From Bacteroidota bacterium (lineage in GTDB: Bacteria; Bacteroidota; Bacteroidia; Cytophagales; Cytophagaceae): DNA of 64,000 nucleotides. Below, piece by piece: positions 1-7,887 of this stretch. Every line of letters starts with the position of its first letter. Within the stretch, counting starts at the first letter, position 1. The stretch spans positions 38,296 through 102,295 of the forward strand of contig JAEVZS010000031.1 of the NCBI GenBank assembly GCA_023392125.1, written 5' to 3'. Below the pieces are notes generated by a model. That model was not told the origin of the DNA. It searched no databases and saw nothing but the letters and a program-made list of their open reading frames with translations. The position numbers were made by a program, and so were the translations under genes.

Positions 1-582
1 GCCAGAGAAAAGGTAAACGCACGTGTAAAGCTTCCGGAAAACACTAAAATGGAATGGGCAGGTGAGTTCGAGAGTAAGGAAAGGGCCGGGCGGCAGCTCG
101 CTGTAATCGTACCTGCCGTACTTCTTCTCATCCTGTTCCTGCTCTACTTTAATTTTGGTACAGTCAAAGATACGCTGATTGCTGCCAGCACCATTCCATT
201 TGCTTTTATTGGAGGCTTTATCTCCCTTTGGGCAACACAAACCATATTCGGTATCTCTGCTGGTATTGGTTTTATCATCCTGTTTGGAGTAAATACCATC
301 AACAGCATCATCCTGATCGCTGTCATGCGGGACAATCTGCAACATCGCATGTCTCTGGGTGAGGCTGTTTCCAACGGAGTTTACAGCAGAATCAGACCTA
401 TTGTCATGATTGCCCTTATGGGATCGATGGGATTGTTGCCTGCTGCTTTATCTACAGGCATGGGTTCCGAAATACAGAAACCTTTGGCTATCATGATTGT
501 AGGCGGTCTTCTGATCTGTATGATTCTTTCACTGACCGTATTGCCTCAGGTCTTCTATCTGGCCTATCGCCGAAAAAAATAG
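1..582 (+). CDS. RND efflux transporter, C-terminal part (CusA/CzcA/AcrB family)
   Basis: This is the last 193 codons of an inner-membrane resistance-nodulation-division pump that exports metals or drugs with proton influx. The reading frame is open from base 1, so the gene begins outside the window. Visible features are the family stretch leading into WAGEFES, followed by hydrophobic helices typical of TM8-TM12, including PFAFIGGFISLW, IGFIILFGVNTINSIILI and the final segment before LPQVFYLAYRRKK. The GFxxLFGxxxxNxIxL pattern is typical of RND helix 10. The substrate cannot be told from this part; the heavy-metal (CusA/CzcA) branch is a guess from the short C-terminus. Confidence 0.9.
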   Translation, partial: AREKVNARVKLPENTKMEWAGEFESKERAGRQLAVIVPAVLLLILFLLYFNFGTVKDTLIAASTIPFAFIGGFISLWATQTIFGISAGIGFIILFGVNTINSIILIAVMRDNLQHRMSLGEAVSNGVYSRIRPIVMIALMGSMGLLPAALSTGMGSEIQKPLAIMIVGGLLICMILSLTVLPQVFYLAYRRKK

Positions 583-672
583 AATAGCATATCGTTTTTA
601 TTGTTGTTTATAGATGTTTTAGATTTGAGTGCTCCGAACGCATGTTCGGAACACTCTTATTTTCATGACAGT

Positions 673-1956
673 TTACACCTTATCTCTTTCCAGAATCATT
701 GAGGTGGCCAGCCATGCGGAAACAACTGCTCCCCCCACATGTTCTCCGGGCGGATATACACTGTTGCCGATATAATAAATATCCTCTTCCGGATCATATA
801 CCGGTGGTTTTTCAAAACCCTCCGGCAATACATACCTGGAATGCTGACTGGAAATACCATAAAGACTCCGGAATGTATCCGGGGAAACAAACTTTTTGCA
901 CAATACCGCATTTCCAAATCCGGGTATACGTTCTTCAATACTTCCGAAAATATACTCTATCATACGTTGCTGAGTCTCTTCATCAAAATGTGTATATCCC
1001 CTGGGTCCCATAAAATAAATATTAACCGTATAATAATCTTCCTTTTCGCTCAGCAGACTTCGTACTATATGAAAACCAAATGCTTCCGGCAATATACCCT
1101 GATCCAGCGTACCGAGCCAGTTTTTTACCCCGGCAGGCATAATAGTAAACGTATTGATTTCCTTAGGAAAAACCAGTCTTTTACTAAGAGCAACATACAA
1201 CATGTTAATATGTAACAATTGCTTACAGTTTTCAGGATACAAATGCCAGCGGGGCACGCTGCTGATCACATTATCCGCCTGCCAGGCACCATCTGTGGTA
1301 TACACTTCCTTCTGTCTGCCGTGGCTTTCTGCTTTGAGTACCCGCGTATTGTAGATGATCTTACCACCCCGGTCAGTAAATGTCTTCACCATAGCTTCCG
1401 TAATAGCCCCTGGCCCGCCAACCGGTACTATTGCTTTTTCATAGCCATAATTATATCTGTTTGAAAAATTCTCACGCAATGCCTGCAGCAGCACATCTCC
1501 CGGGGCCATGGCAAGTGCATACGATAAGACTGCAATCAGATCCTTGAACCCGGAAGACTTCAGGTTGTGATCAATCAATTCTTCCAGATTAGCATATCGG
1601 TTCTTACGGATTGAGTATATGGCCCGCAAAAGATCAGGCGCATAAGGCAACAGGCGAAATAAGCCCTGAGCGGTGGCTGGATTTAACAGTAAGTTCCCGA
1701 CACAAAAAATCTGCCTGGCCGGCAGAAATTTCACAGGCACTTCCAGCGTCTGCAGAATTTTTCCAAATCCTGACCCGAAATCATTACAGGCAGTAGCAAA
1801 CTCGTAGCCGTCGATATAGCTACTTCCGCAAAGCCCTCCTGCTTTCTGATTTTGTTCGATGATCAATACATCTTTTCCTTCTTTTTGCAGTCGGAGACCT
1901 GCTGTAAGGCCAGCCAGTCCTGCTCCTGCCACAATAACAGAATGTGTTTGTTTCAT
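673..1956 (-). CDS. FAD-dependent amine oxidase/phytoene desaturase-like protein
   Basis: A 427-residue NAD(P)/FAD-binding oxidoreductase. The N-terminus has the dinucleotide-binding Rossmann motif GAGLAG at residues 11-16, then an acidic residue in VLIIEQN that would bind the FAD ribose, and the GG of QKAGGLCG. The C-terminus has the second FAD-contact region, IYYIGNSVYPPGEHVGGAV. This layout is that of CrtI-like desaturases, carotenoid isomerases and protoporphyrinogen oxidases; the substrate is not evident. I chose the ATG at 1956 because an in-frame ATG 14 codons upstream would add a non-homologous leader in front of the Rossmann strand. It stands alone, and no carotenoid genes are next to it. 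Confidence 0.8.
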   Translation of the reverse strand: MKQTHSVIVAGAGLAGLTAGLRLQKEGKDVLIIEQNQKAGGLCGSSYIDGYEFATACNDFGSGFGKILQTLEVPVKFLPARQIFCVGNLLLNPATAQGLFRLLPYAPDLLRAIYSIRKNRYANLEELIDHNLKSSGFKDLIAVLSYALAMAPGDVLLQALRENFSNRYNYGYEKAIVPVGGPGAITEAMVKTFTDRGGKIIYNTRVLKAESHGRQKEVYTTDGAWQADNVISSVPRWHLYPENCKQLLHINMLYVALSKRLVFPKEINTFTIMPAGVKNWLGTLDQGILPEAFGFHIVRSLLSEKEDYYTVNIYFMGPRGYTHFDEETQQRMIEYIFGSIEERIPGFGNAVLCKKFVSPDTFRSLYGISSQHSRYVLPEGFEKPPVYDPEEDIYYIGNSVYPPGEHVGGAVVSAWLATSMILERDKV

Positions 1957-2242
1957 AATGGTGAATATTATTAAAAAATTACAATTAACTAATTGCAAAA
2001 CAAAACATTACAACATTGAAACGCAGTTATACATTCAAAAAAACATCCATAGCAATGTTGTATAAACAAAAGTCATTTACTATAAATTAAAAGTAGAGGA
2101 TAAGGAGTGTTAGTAAATAACTATGAACAATTTACAACAAAGTAACTAAAAGAAAAAATAGTTGCAGCGCCCGGATAATCATTATCAGGTGAATAGTAAA
2201 CGTTTCTACATACTTAACACTATCCTTCCCGATAATACGACA

Positions 2243-2380
2243 TCACCCAGTTACTTCTCCTAATTCCATATTCTCATCATTATGCTCCGAAAATCGTCGT
2301 GGTAAAGAATCGGTCTGGCCGGTATAGTATCGGTCCAGACGCTCCGAATACAATATGTAGACGCAATATGTACTTTCCAT
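2243..2380 (-). pseudogene. Truncated copy of the GIY-YIG gene
   Basis: A 45-codon frame starting MESTYCVYILYSERLDR, which repeats the first 34 residues of the neighbouring intact GIY-YIG protein with a few changes, then diverges after the conserved EHN and stops. It is the 5' part of a duplicated unit (see the direct repeat). It lacks the rest of the nuclease fold and is almost certainly not functional. Confidence 0.7.
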
Positions 2381-2462
2381 TCAGCTGAGAATTAAAAAAA
2401 CAAAAAGCCTTCGAAATTGCTTCCGAAGGCTTTCAAAGCTCCCCCTCTTGGGCTCGAACCAA
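2278..2462. repeat. Direct repeat copy 1 (GIY-YIG 5' end, terminator, tRNA-Asn 3' end)
   Basis: About 185 bases nearly identical to 2678-2861. On the minus strand each copy runs from the tRNA-Asn 3' end through a hairpin with a T run (an intrinsic terminator) into the start of the GIY-YIG gene. The two copies flank the intact GIY-YIG gene, so the arrangement looks like a tandem duplication or an insertion at the tRNA 3' end. Confidence 0.85.
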
Positions 2463-2490
2463 CCCCGACCGTTCGGGGCATGATTAACAG
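2439..2490 (-). pseudogene. Partial tRNA-Asn (3' half) with an inserted palindrome
   Basis: Read on the minus strand, this repeats the tRNA-Asn from the anticodon loop (TGTTAATCATG) to the acceptor 3' strand. A GC-rich palindrome CCCCGA-ACGG-TCGGGG sits where the variable-loop side of the real tRNA should be. The 5' half is missing. The stop codon of the GIY-YIG gene is the TAA of the anticodon-loop copy, so the two are fused. Confidence 0.75.
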
Positions 2491-2780
2491 GGCAAGCAGG
2501 AAAGCCGCAGATCGCCCAGCAAAACCGAATCAGCTTTTAAACGCTCGAGGTAAACCCTGCTTTTCATTTGCTTGATTCGTCGCTCAATCCGAACAGCATG
2601 CAACCTGCTTTCGCATGCAATTGATAAATACAATACCCAGGGACGACCACTCCTGGTACTTCCCCCATTATCCTCGCCATTGTGCTCCGAAAGTCGCCGG
2701 GATAAAGAATCGGTCTGACCGGTATAGTATCGGTCCAGACGCTCCGAATACAATATGTAAACACAATATGTACTTTCCAT
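2484..2780 (-). CDS. GIY-YIG nuclease superfamily protein
   Basis: A 98-residue protein of the YhbQ/UPF0213-like single-domain GIY-YIG family. The signature is present as VYIL followed by YYTGQT (the family's GIY...YIG equivalent), then RRLSEHN, with a lysine/arginine-rich helix RIERRIKQMKSRVYLERL downstream. The family is of uncertain cellular role; some members cut DNA in vitro. The gene lies between two copies of a repeat carrying tRNA-Asn 3' sequence, and its last codons are fused to a partial tRNA copy. Such genes are often repeated in Bacteroidota genomes next to tRNA genes, so mobility is possible but unproven. Confidence 0.75.
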   Translation of the reverse strand: MESTYCVYILYSERLDRYYTGQTDSLSRRLSEHNGEDNGGSTRSGRPWVLYLSIACESRLHAVRIERRIKQMKSRVYLERLKADSVLLGDLRLSCLPC

Positions 2781-2861
2781 TCAACTGAGAATTAAAAAAA
2801 CAAAAGCCTCCGAAATTGCTTCCGAAGGCTTTCAAAGCTCCCCCTCTTGGGCTCGAACCAA
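2678..2861. repeat. Direct repeat copy 2 (with the functional tRNA-Asn 3' end)
   Basis: Partner of the copy at 2278-2462. It contains the start of the intact GIY-YIG gene, the tRNA terminator hairpin and the 3' end of tRNA-Asn. By eye only about a dozen positions differ. Confidence 0.85.
2796..2836 (-). terminator. Intrinsic terminator after tRNA-Asn
   Basis: On the minus strand, AAAGCCTTCG...CGGAGGCTTTTG forms an eight-pair stem (one G-T pair) followed by a T-rich tract, directly downstream of the tRNA. A second copy lies at about 2396-2432 in the other repeat unit. Confidence 0.7.
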
Positions 2862-2911
2862 GGACCCCATGATTAACAGTCATGTGCTCTAACCGACTGA
2901 GCTAAGGAGGA
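2838..2911 (-). tRNA. tRNA-Asn (GTT)
   Basis: A full cloverleaf can be drawn. The acceptor stem TCCTCCT pairs with AGGGGGA (one G-T). The D-arm is GCTCAGTCGGTTAGAGC, the anticodon loop CTGTTAATC carries GTT, and the T-arm contains GGTTCGAGCC. CCA is not encoded. Transcribed toward the GIY-YIG gene. Confidence 0.95.
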
Positions 2912-3157
2912 GTATTTCCCGTTTGGGACTGCAATATTAGAAGTAATTTTCATTCTATGCAAGCCCCTTTGATTATTTTTTTGACAAAACAACCAATAAT
3001 CTGTAAATCAACATATATTAATTTAATAAAGATCCTGAAGCACAATTTCACTCAGGATTTTGGCACAAAATTTTCTATAACACCTGACTAAAGAACCATT
3101 ATTACCTAAAAACTTGTTAAACTCATTGTTCAAACATTTAAAACCTGAACGAGAAAT

Positions 3158-4651
3158 ATGAATAAAAAACAGTTAATCTTAATCGTGTTGCTCGTAACCA
3201 CCTTAAGTTCGTCCATATCGATGCTGGGATACAAATATCTTCTGGAACCCGGCGCCTATGAAAGAGTTGAAGTAAAGCAACCAGTCAGACTTTCCAGTTT
3301 TCTGGAACCGTCCAAAACCGTAGTACCCGAGGGACTGAATTTTGTCTATGCGGCAAATCATGTCACCCCTGCTGTTGTACACATCAAGACCTACTACAAT
3401 CAAAACCAGGCCCGCAACAATTACCAGCAGCATCCATTTGATGATCTTCTGAGAAACTTCTTCGGGGACCAGTATCCTCAACAAAATCCAAGGCAACAGA
3501 GCCCATCCAACAGAGCACAGGCTTCCGGTTCCGGAGTAATCATTTCAGGAGATGGATATATTGTCACCAATAATCATGTCATTTCAGGAGCCGACAAGAT
3601 CGAGGTAACGATGGATGATAAACGGACATTTTCTGCCGAATTGATCGGAACTGATCCGACCACCGACCTGGCTGTTCTGAAAATTGAAGAGGAGGACCTG
3701 CCATTTGTTGCTTTCGGCAATAGCGACAATGCGCAAATCGGAGAATGGGTACTGGCTGTCGGCAACCCTTTCAACCTTACCTCAACGGTAACTGCCGGTA
3801 TTGTGAGCGCCAAAGCACGAAATATCAACATCCTGCACGACAAGGATAATCTTGCCATTGAATCGTTCATTCAGACTGACGCAGCTGTCAATCCCGGCAA
3901 TTCAGGCGGAGCGCTGGTCAACCTTAAAGGCGAGCTGATCGGAATCAATACAGCCATTGCAACACCTACCGGAACGTATGCCGGCTATTCCTTTGCGGTA
4001 CCTTCTACTCTTGTGAGTAAAGTAGTAGCAGACCTCCGCGAATACGGCACCGTACAACGTGCGTTGCTGGGAGTGACAATCATGGATATGACTACTGAGC
4101 TGGCCAAAGAAAAGGACATAAAACAGATTAAAGGAGTATATATTGCCGCAGTACGTGAAGGCAGCGCAGCAGACAAAGCCCGTCTGAAAGAAGGCGATAT
4201 CGTTACTCACATTAATAATGTTCCGGTTGCCTCTTCTTCCGAGCTACAGGAACAGGTTGCCCGTTTCCGTCCGGGACAGAAAATCAATGTAACTTTTGTA
4301 CGTAAAGGTGAGACAAAAACAACAGAAGCAGAGCTTCAGAATAAGAATGGAGACACCGGAGTAGTCAAAAAAGAAGCTGCTCTCTCATCCGCTATGGGAG
4401 CAAGCCTTGCCCCTGCTGACAAAGCTATACTCAGGAAACTTAACCTCAGCAGTGGAGTAATAGTAAACAGTCTGGATAATGGTCTGTTAAAATCTGCCGG
4501 AATGCGCGAAGGATTTATAATTACGGCCATTGATAAGAAATCCGTAAAAAACCCGGACGAAGTAATCCGTATACTGGAAAACAAAAAAGGCGCTATACTG
4601 ATCGAGGGTGTATATCCTGACGGAAGCAAAGATTATTTTGCAATAGGTTAA
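3158..4651 (+). CDS. degP: HtrA/DegP-family periplasmic serine protease
   Basis: A 497-residue envelope quality-control protease/chaperone that degrades or refolds misfolded exported proteins. It has an N-terminal signal anchor (residues ~5-25) and a Gln/Asn-rich linker (residues ~87-120). The trypsin-like domain carries the catalytic triad H140 (in NNHVIS), D170 (in TTDLAVL) and S249 (in NPGNSGGAL). Two PDZ domains follow, at about residues 290-385 and 410-490; the first has LLGVTI. Length and order match DegP/DegQ. A strong hairpin terminator follows, so it is transcribed on its own. Whether it is DegP- or DegQ-type cannot be told. Confidence 0.93.
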   Translation: MNKKQLILIVLLVTTLSSSISMLGYKYLLEPGAYERVEVKQPVRLSSFLEPSKTVVPEGLNFVYAANHVTPAVVHIKTYYNQNQARNNYQQHPFDDLLRNFFGDQYPQQNPRQQSPSNRAQASGSGVIISGDGYIVTNNHVISGADKIEVTMDDKRTFSAELIGTDPTTDLAVLKIEEEDLPFVAFGNSDNAQIGEWVLAVGNPFNLTSTVTAGIVSAKARNINILHDKDNLAIESFIQTDAAVNPGNSGGALVNLKGELIGINTAIATPTGTYAGYSFAVPSTLVSKVVADLREYGTVQRALLGVTIMDMTTELAKEKDIKQIKGVYIAAVREGSAADKARLKEGDIVTHINNVPVASSSELQEQVARFRPGQKINVTFVRKGETKTTEAELQNKNGDTGVVKKEAALSSAMGASLAPADKAILRKLNLSSGVIVNSLDNGLLKSAGMREGFIITAIDKKSVKNPDEVIRILENKKGAILIEGVYPDGSKDYFAIG

Positions 4652-4670
4652 ACCCTGTATACCAAAATAT

Positions 4671-4703
4671 AAAAAGCACTTCATTTTTTTGAAGTGCTTT
4701 TTT
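4671..4703 (+). terminator. Intrinsic terminator after the HtrA gene
   Basis: AAAGCACTTCA / TGAAGTGCTTT is a perfect 11-pair stem with a T-only loop, followed by TTTTTTA. It lies 20 bases after the HtrA stop. Confidence 0.9.
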
Positions 4704-4861
4704 ATTGCCAATTTCAAATAAAAGACTTACTATGCACAAAAATCGACAGAAGTAAATAATAAGGCATCTGAAACATTAAAAATAAAGTCTTGTTAAAAAA
4801 AGCAATTCTGTTTTTTTAATGAATTAAAACTAACATACGACACCTTATCAGTGATTTAGTT

Positions 4862-6433
4862 ATGAAAATTGAAATAGCACAACCGACTGCCAATACAAAA
4901 ATCAGCGATTTACTAAATCAGCTCGGAATAAAGGATAAGAATCCGGCTTACAGCACCGGGCTGCAGGAAGGGAGATTAACCGAATCAAATCTTCTCAGAA
5001 TACATTCTCCTATCAATGGAGAGTATCTTGCTTCTGTAGAGCTGGCCACAGCAAGTGACCTTGATCATGTTATCCGGACAGCGGAAGAAGCTTTCAAAAC
5101 ATGGCGTCAGCTGCCGGCGCCCAAACGAGGCGAAATTATACGACAGATCGGAGACAGGCTTCGTCAGCACAAAGTCCTGCTCGGACAGCTGGTTACGATA
5201 GAATGCGGCAAAATACTTCAGGAAGGCCTGGGCGAAGTACAGGAAATGATTGACATATGCGATTTTGCCGTTGGGCTTTCCAGACAATTATACGGTCTCA
5301 CCATGCATTCTGAGCGCCCGGATCACCGGATGTATGAGCAATATCATCCGCTGGGAATTACCGGTATTATCTCAGCTTTTAATTTTCCGGTAGCTGTATG
5401 GTCCTGGAACGCCATGATTGCAGCTGTATGTGGCAATGTCAGCATCTGGAAACCTTCTGAAAAAACTCCGCTCACGGCTATTGCCTGTCAGCATATCATC
5501 GCTCCCGTGCTCAGGGAAAATCATCTGCCTGAAGGGGTTTTCAGCTATGTGCTCGGAGATGCCACCACAGGACAGGCCATTGCTGCAGACAAGCGTATTG
5601 CTCTGGTTTCCGCCACGGGCTCTACTGCAATGGGCAAAAAAGTAGCGCAAACCGTCGCCGAAAGACTGGGCAAATCGCTGCTCGAGCTAGGTGGTAACAA
5701 TGCCGTAATCATTACGGACAAAGCCAATCCGGAACTTGCTATCCGGGCTGTCACCTTCGGAGCAGTCGGCACCTGCGGACAGCGGTGTACCTCCACACGA
5801 AGGGTGATCATACATGAAAATGTATATGAGGAAGTTAAAAACCGTCTGGTTAAAATATATTCATCTCTCACCATAGGCAACCCTCTCGAAGATAAGGTTC
5901 TCGTAGGACCACTGATTGACAAAAAAGCGCTGGACGCTTTTCAAAATGCGATTAAGGAAGCAGTCAGCCATGGCGGAAAGCTAATCGCAGGAGGTGATAC
6001 CCTGTCCAATCCGCCTTTTGACAAGGGCAATTATGTAACCCCCGCAATTATTGAAGCAGACAATTCCAATCCAATGGTACAGGAAGAGACCTTTGCCCCC
6101 ATTCTGTATCTGATAAAATATTCCGGACATGTTTCCAATGCCGTACAGATTCAGAACAATGTAAAGCAGGGACTTTCCTCCTCCATATTTACCAACGATA
6201 TTGAAGAGTCCGAGTATTTTCTTTCTCATCAGGGATCTGACTGCGGTATCGCCAATGTCAATATAGGTACTTCCGGAGCTGAAATCGGCGGCGCATTCGG
6301 CGGAGAAAAAGAAACCGGCGGCGGACGAGAAAGTGGCTCAGACTCCTGGAAGGCGTATATGCGGCGTCAGACCAATACGATCAACTACAGTGGCCGGCTG
6401 CCACTTGCACAGGGCATTCGTTTTGATCTGTAA
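4862..6433 (+). CDS. amaB: Aldehyde dehydrogenase, ALDH7/antiquitin type (aminoadipate-semialdehyde dehydrogenase)
   Basis: A 523-residue NAD(P)+-dependent aldehyde dehydrogenase. The catalytic cysteine is C309 within GTCGQRCTSTRR, a sequence typical of the ALDH7A1/AmaB branch, and the general-base glutamate is in LLELGGNN. The NAD-binding GSTAMGKKV and the substrate-pocket segments GGAFGGEKETGGGRESGSD also match antiquitin. That branch oxidises L-2-aminoadipate-6-semialdehyde (piperideine-6-carboxylate) in lysine breakdown. No lysine catabolic gene lies next to it, so the substrate is inferred from family resemblance. It appears monocistronic, with a 160-base leader. Confidence 0.85.
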   Translation: MKIEIAQPTANTKISDLLNQLGIKDKNPAYSTGLQEGRLTESNLLRIHSPINGEYLASVELATASDLDHVIRTAEEAFKTWRQLPAPKRGEIIRQIGDRLRQHKVLLGQLVTIECGKILQEGLGEVQEMIDICDFAVGLSRQLYGLTMHSERPDHRMYEQYHPLGITGIISAFNFPVAVWSWNAMIAAVCGNVSIWKPSEKTPLTAIACQHIIAPVLRENHLPEGVFSYVLGDATTGQAIAADKRIALVSATGSTAMGKKVAQTVAERLGKSLLELGGNNAVIITDKANPELAIRAVTFGAVGTCGQRCTSTRRVIIHENVYEEVKNRLVKIYSSLTIGNPLEDKVLVGPLIDKKALDAFQNAIKEAVSHGGKLIAGGDTLSNPPFDKGNYVTPAIIEADNSNPMVQEETFAPILYLIKYSGHVSNAVQIQNNVKQGLSSSIFTNDIEESEYFLSHQGSDCGIANVNIGTSGAEIGGAFGGEKETGGGRESGSDSWKAYMRRQTNTINYSGRLPLAQGIRFDL

Positions 6434-6517
6434 AACAGCAGGATAAAAGGCATACTTTGTACTTTTTAAACAAAATCATATATTTAAGACCCAATTAGGA
6501 TAAGGAGATTTTTATAA

Positions 6518-6931
6518 ATGGCTAATTCAACTAAGAAATATCATGCAGTTATGCTCATTGATGATAATGAGATTGATAATCTTATTAATCAGAAAATGAT
6601 CGAGGCATCCAGCATTTCTGAGCATATTTTCATTCATTCCGGGGCCAGAAGCGCTATTGAGTTTCTAAAAAATGTCGAAAAATTAGCCAAAGGCCCGATT
6701 GGCCTCTATCTTCCGGAGCTTATCTTTCTGGATATTGACATGCCTTTAATGGATGGTTTCCAGTTTCTCGATGAGTTTGAAAAGCTTTCAGATTCCATCA
6801 AGGAGCATTGCAAAATCATCATGCTCACTTCTTCACTCAATCCTCAGGATATGAACAAAGCAAAGAAGAATAAGTTTGTGATGAAATACCTGAACAAGCC
6901 ATTGACTCAGGACAATCTTAAAAAGCTGTAA
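6518..6931 (+). CDS. Single-domain response regulator (CheY-like receiver)
   Basis: A 137-residue stand-alone receiver domain. The acidic pocket is in MLIDDNEIDN, the phospho-acceptor is D72 in IFLDIDMPLMDG, the conserved Ser/Thr is in IIMLTSS, and the lysine is in KYLNKPL. There is no output domain, so it must act by protein contact or as a phosphorelay step. This subfamily, with DDNEIDN and a long alpha2-beta3 region, is common in Bacteroidota. No histidine kinase is adjacent and the partner is unknown. Confidence 0.9.
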   Translation: MANSTKKYHAVMLIDDNEIDNLINQKMIEASSISEHIFIHSGARSAIEFLKNVEKLAKGPIGLYLPELIFLDIDMPLMDGFQFLDEFEKLSDSIKEHCKIIMLTSSLNPQDMNKAKKNKFVMKYLNKPLTQDNLKKL

Positions 6932-7038
6932 AATCGCTGACTGGTTATTTAAAAAATATACCGGAGATTACTATTTCCGCAAACATCAGCCGTGATTCTT
7001 TAAAACGGTTGTAGTGGTATTATTTCAAAACAAATGTA

Positions 7039-7821
7039 ATGTCTGAAATTCTGAATCTGAATTCAAATCTGGAACGGGGTATTTTCACCATTACCATTAA
7101 TCGGCCGGATAAATTAAACGCGCTCGATAACCGAACCATGCAGGAGCTTGGGCTTCTGATACGGAAAGTATATGACAACAACCATATAAAAGCGGCTATT
7201 ATTACCGGGGCCGGAGAAAAGGCCTTTGTGGCAGGAGCTGATATTCAGGAGCTATCCGGACTCTCCAGTCTGAATGCCCGCAAGTTTTCCGAGCAGGGAC
7301 AAGAATTATTTGCTTTGATCGAAAACTCATCCAAGCCCGTTATTGCTGCAGTTAATGGTTTTGCGCTGGGTGGCGGGTGCGAACTGGCCATGGCCTGTCA
7401 TCTCAGAATAGCCTCCTCCAAAGCCCGCTTCGGATTGCCGGAAGTAAATCTGGGCATTATACCAGGTTTTGGCGGAACCCAGCGATTAACCCAGCTCATT
7501 GGTAAAGGCCGTGCATTGGAAATGATGATGACCGGTGAAATGATTGATGCTGAAAAAGCTATGAATTACGGGCTGGTCAATCATGTCACAGAACCGGAAA
7601 ATCTTATTGCCAAAACCGAAGAAATCCTGACAACTATCATGAAAAAGGCTCCTCTGGCAATTGCTCAGGTGGTTGAATGTGTCAATGCTTCCTACAATGA
7701 AGAAGAGAATGGCTATCAGACCGAAGCCAATTCTTTTGGTATTTGCTGTAAATCAAATGATTTTATTGAGGGTACCAACGCCTTTCTTGAGAAGCGTCCA
7801 CCCAGTTTTACCGGGAAATAA
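7039..7821 (+). CDS. Enoyl-CoA hydratase (crotonase family)
   Basis: A 260-residue crotonase-fold protein. The oxyanion-hole segments AFVAGADIQEL and ALGGGCELAMAC are present. The two glutamates used by true hydratases are both present, at E115 (in CELAM) and E135 (in GLPEVNLGIIPG). This supports hydration of trans-2-enoyl-CoA in beta-oxidation or a related acyl-CoA path rather than a non-hydratase crotonase. Length is normal for the short-chain enzyme. It is followed after 66 bases by the flippase gene, which is unrelated in function. Confidence 0.9.
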   Translation: MSEILNLNSNLERGIFTITINRPDKLNALDNRTMQELGLLIRKVYDNNHIKAAIITGAGEKAFVAGADIQELSGLSSLNARKFSEQGQELFALIENSSKPVIAAVNGFALGGGCELAMACHLRIASSKARFGLPEVNLGIIPGFGGTQRLTQLIGKGRALEMMMTGEMIDAEKAMNYGLVNHVTEPENLIAKTEEILTTIMKKAPLAIAQVVECVNASYNEEENGYQTEANSFGICCKSNDFIEGTNAFLEKRPPSFTGK

Positions 7822-7887
7822 CTCATTTAATTATCTGCTGGCACATTTGTCCGGATTTATATACTATTCCCGATTAACCATTTATTA

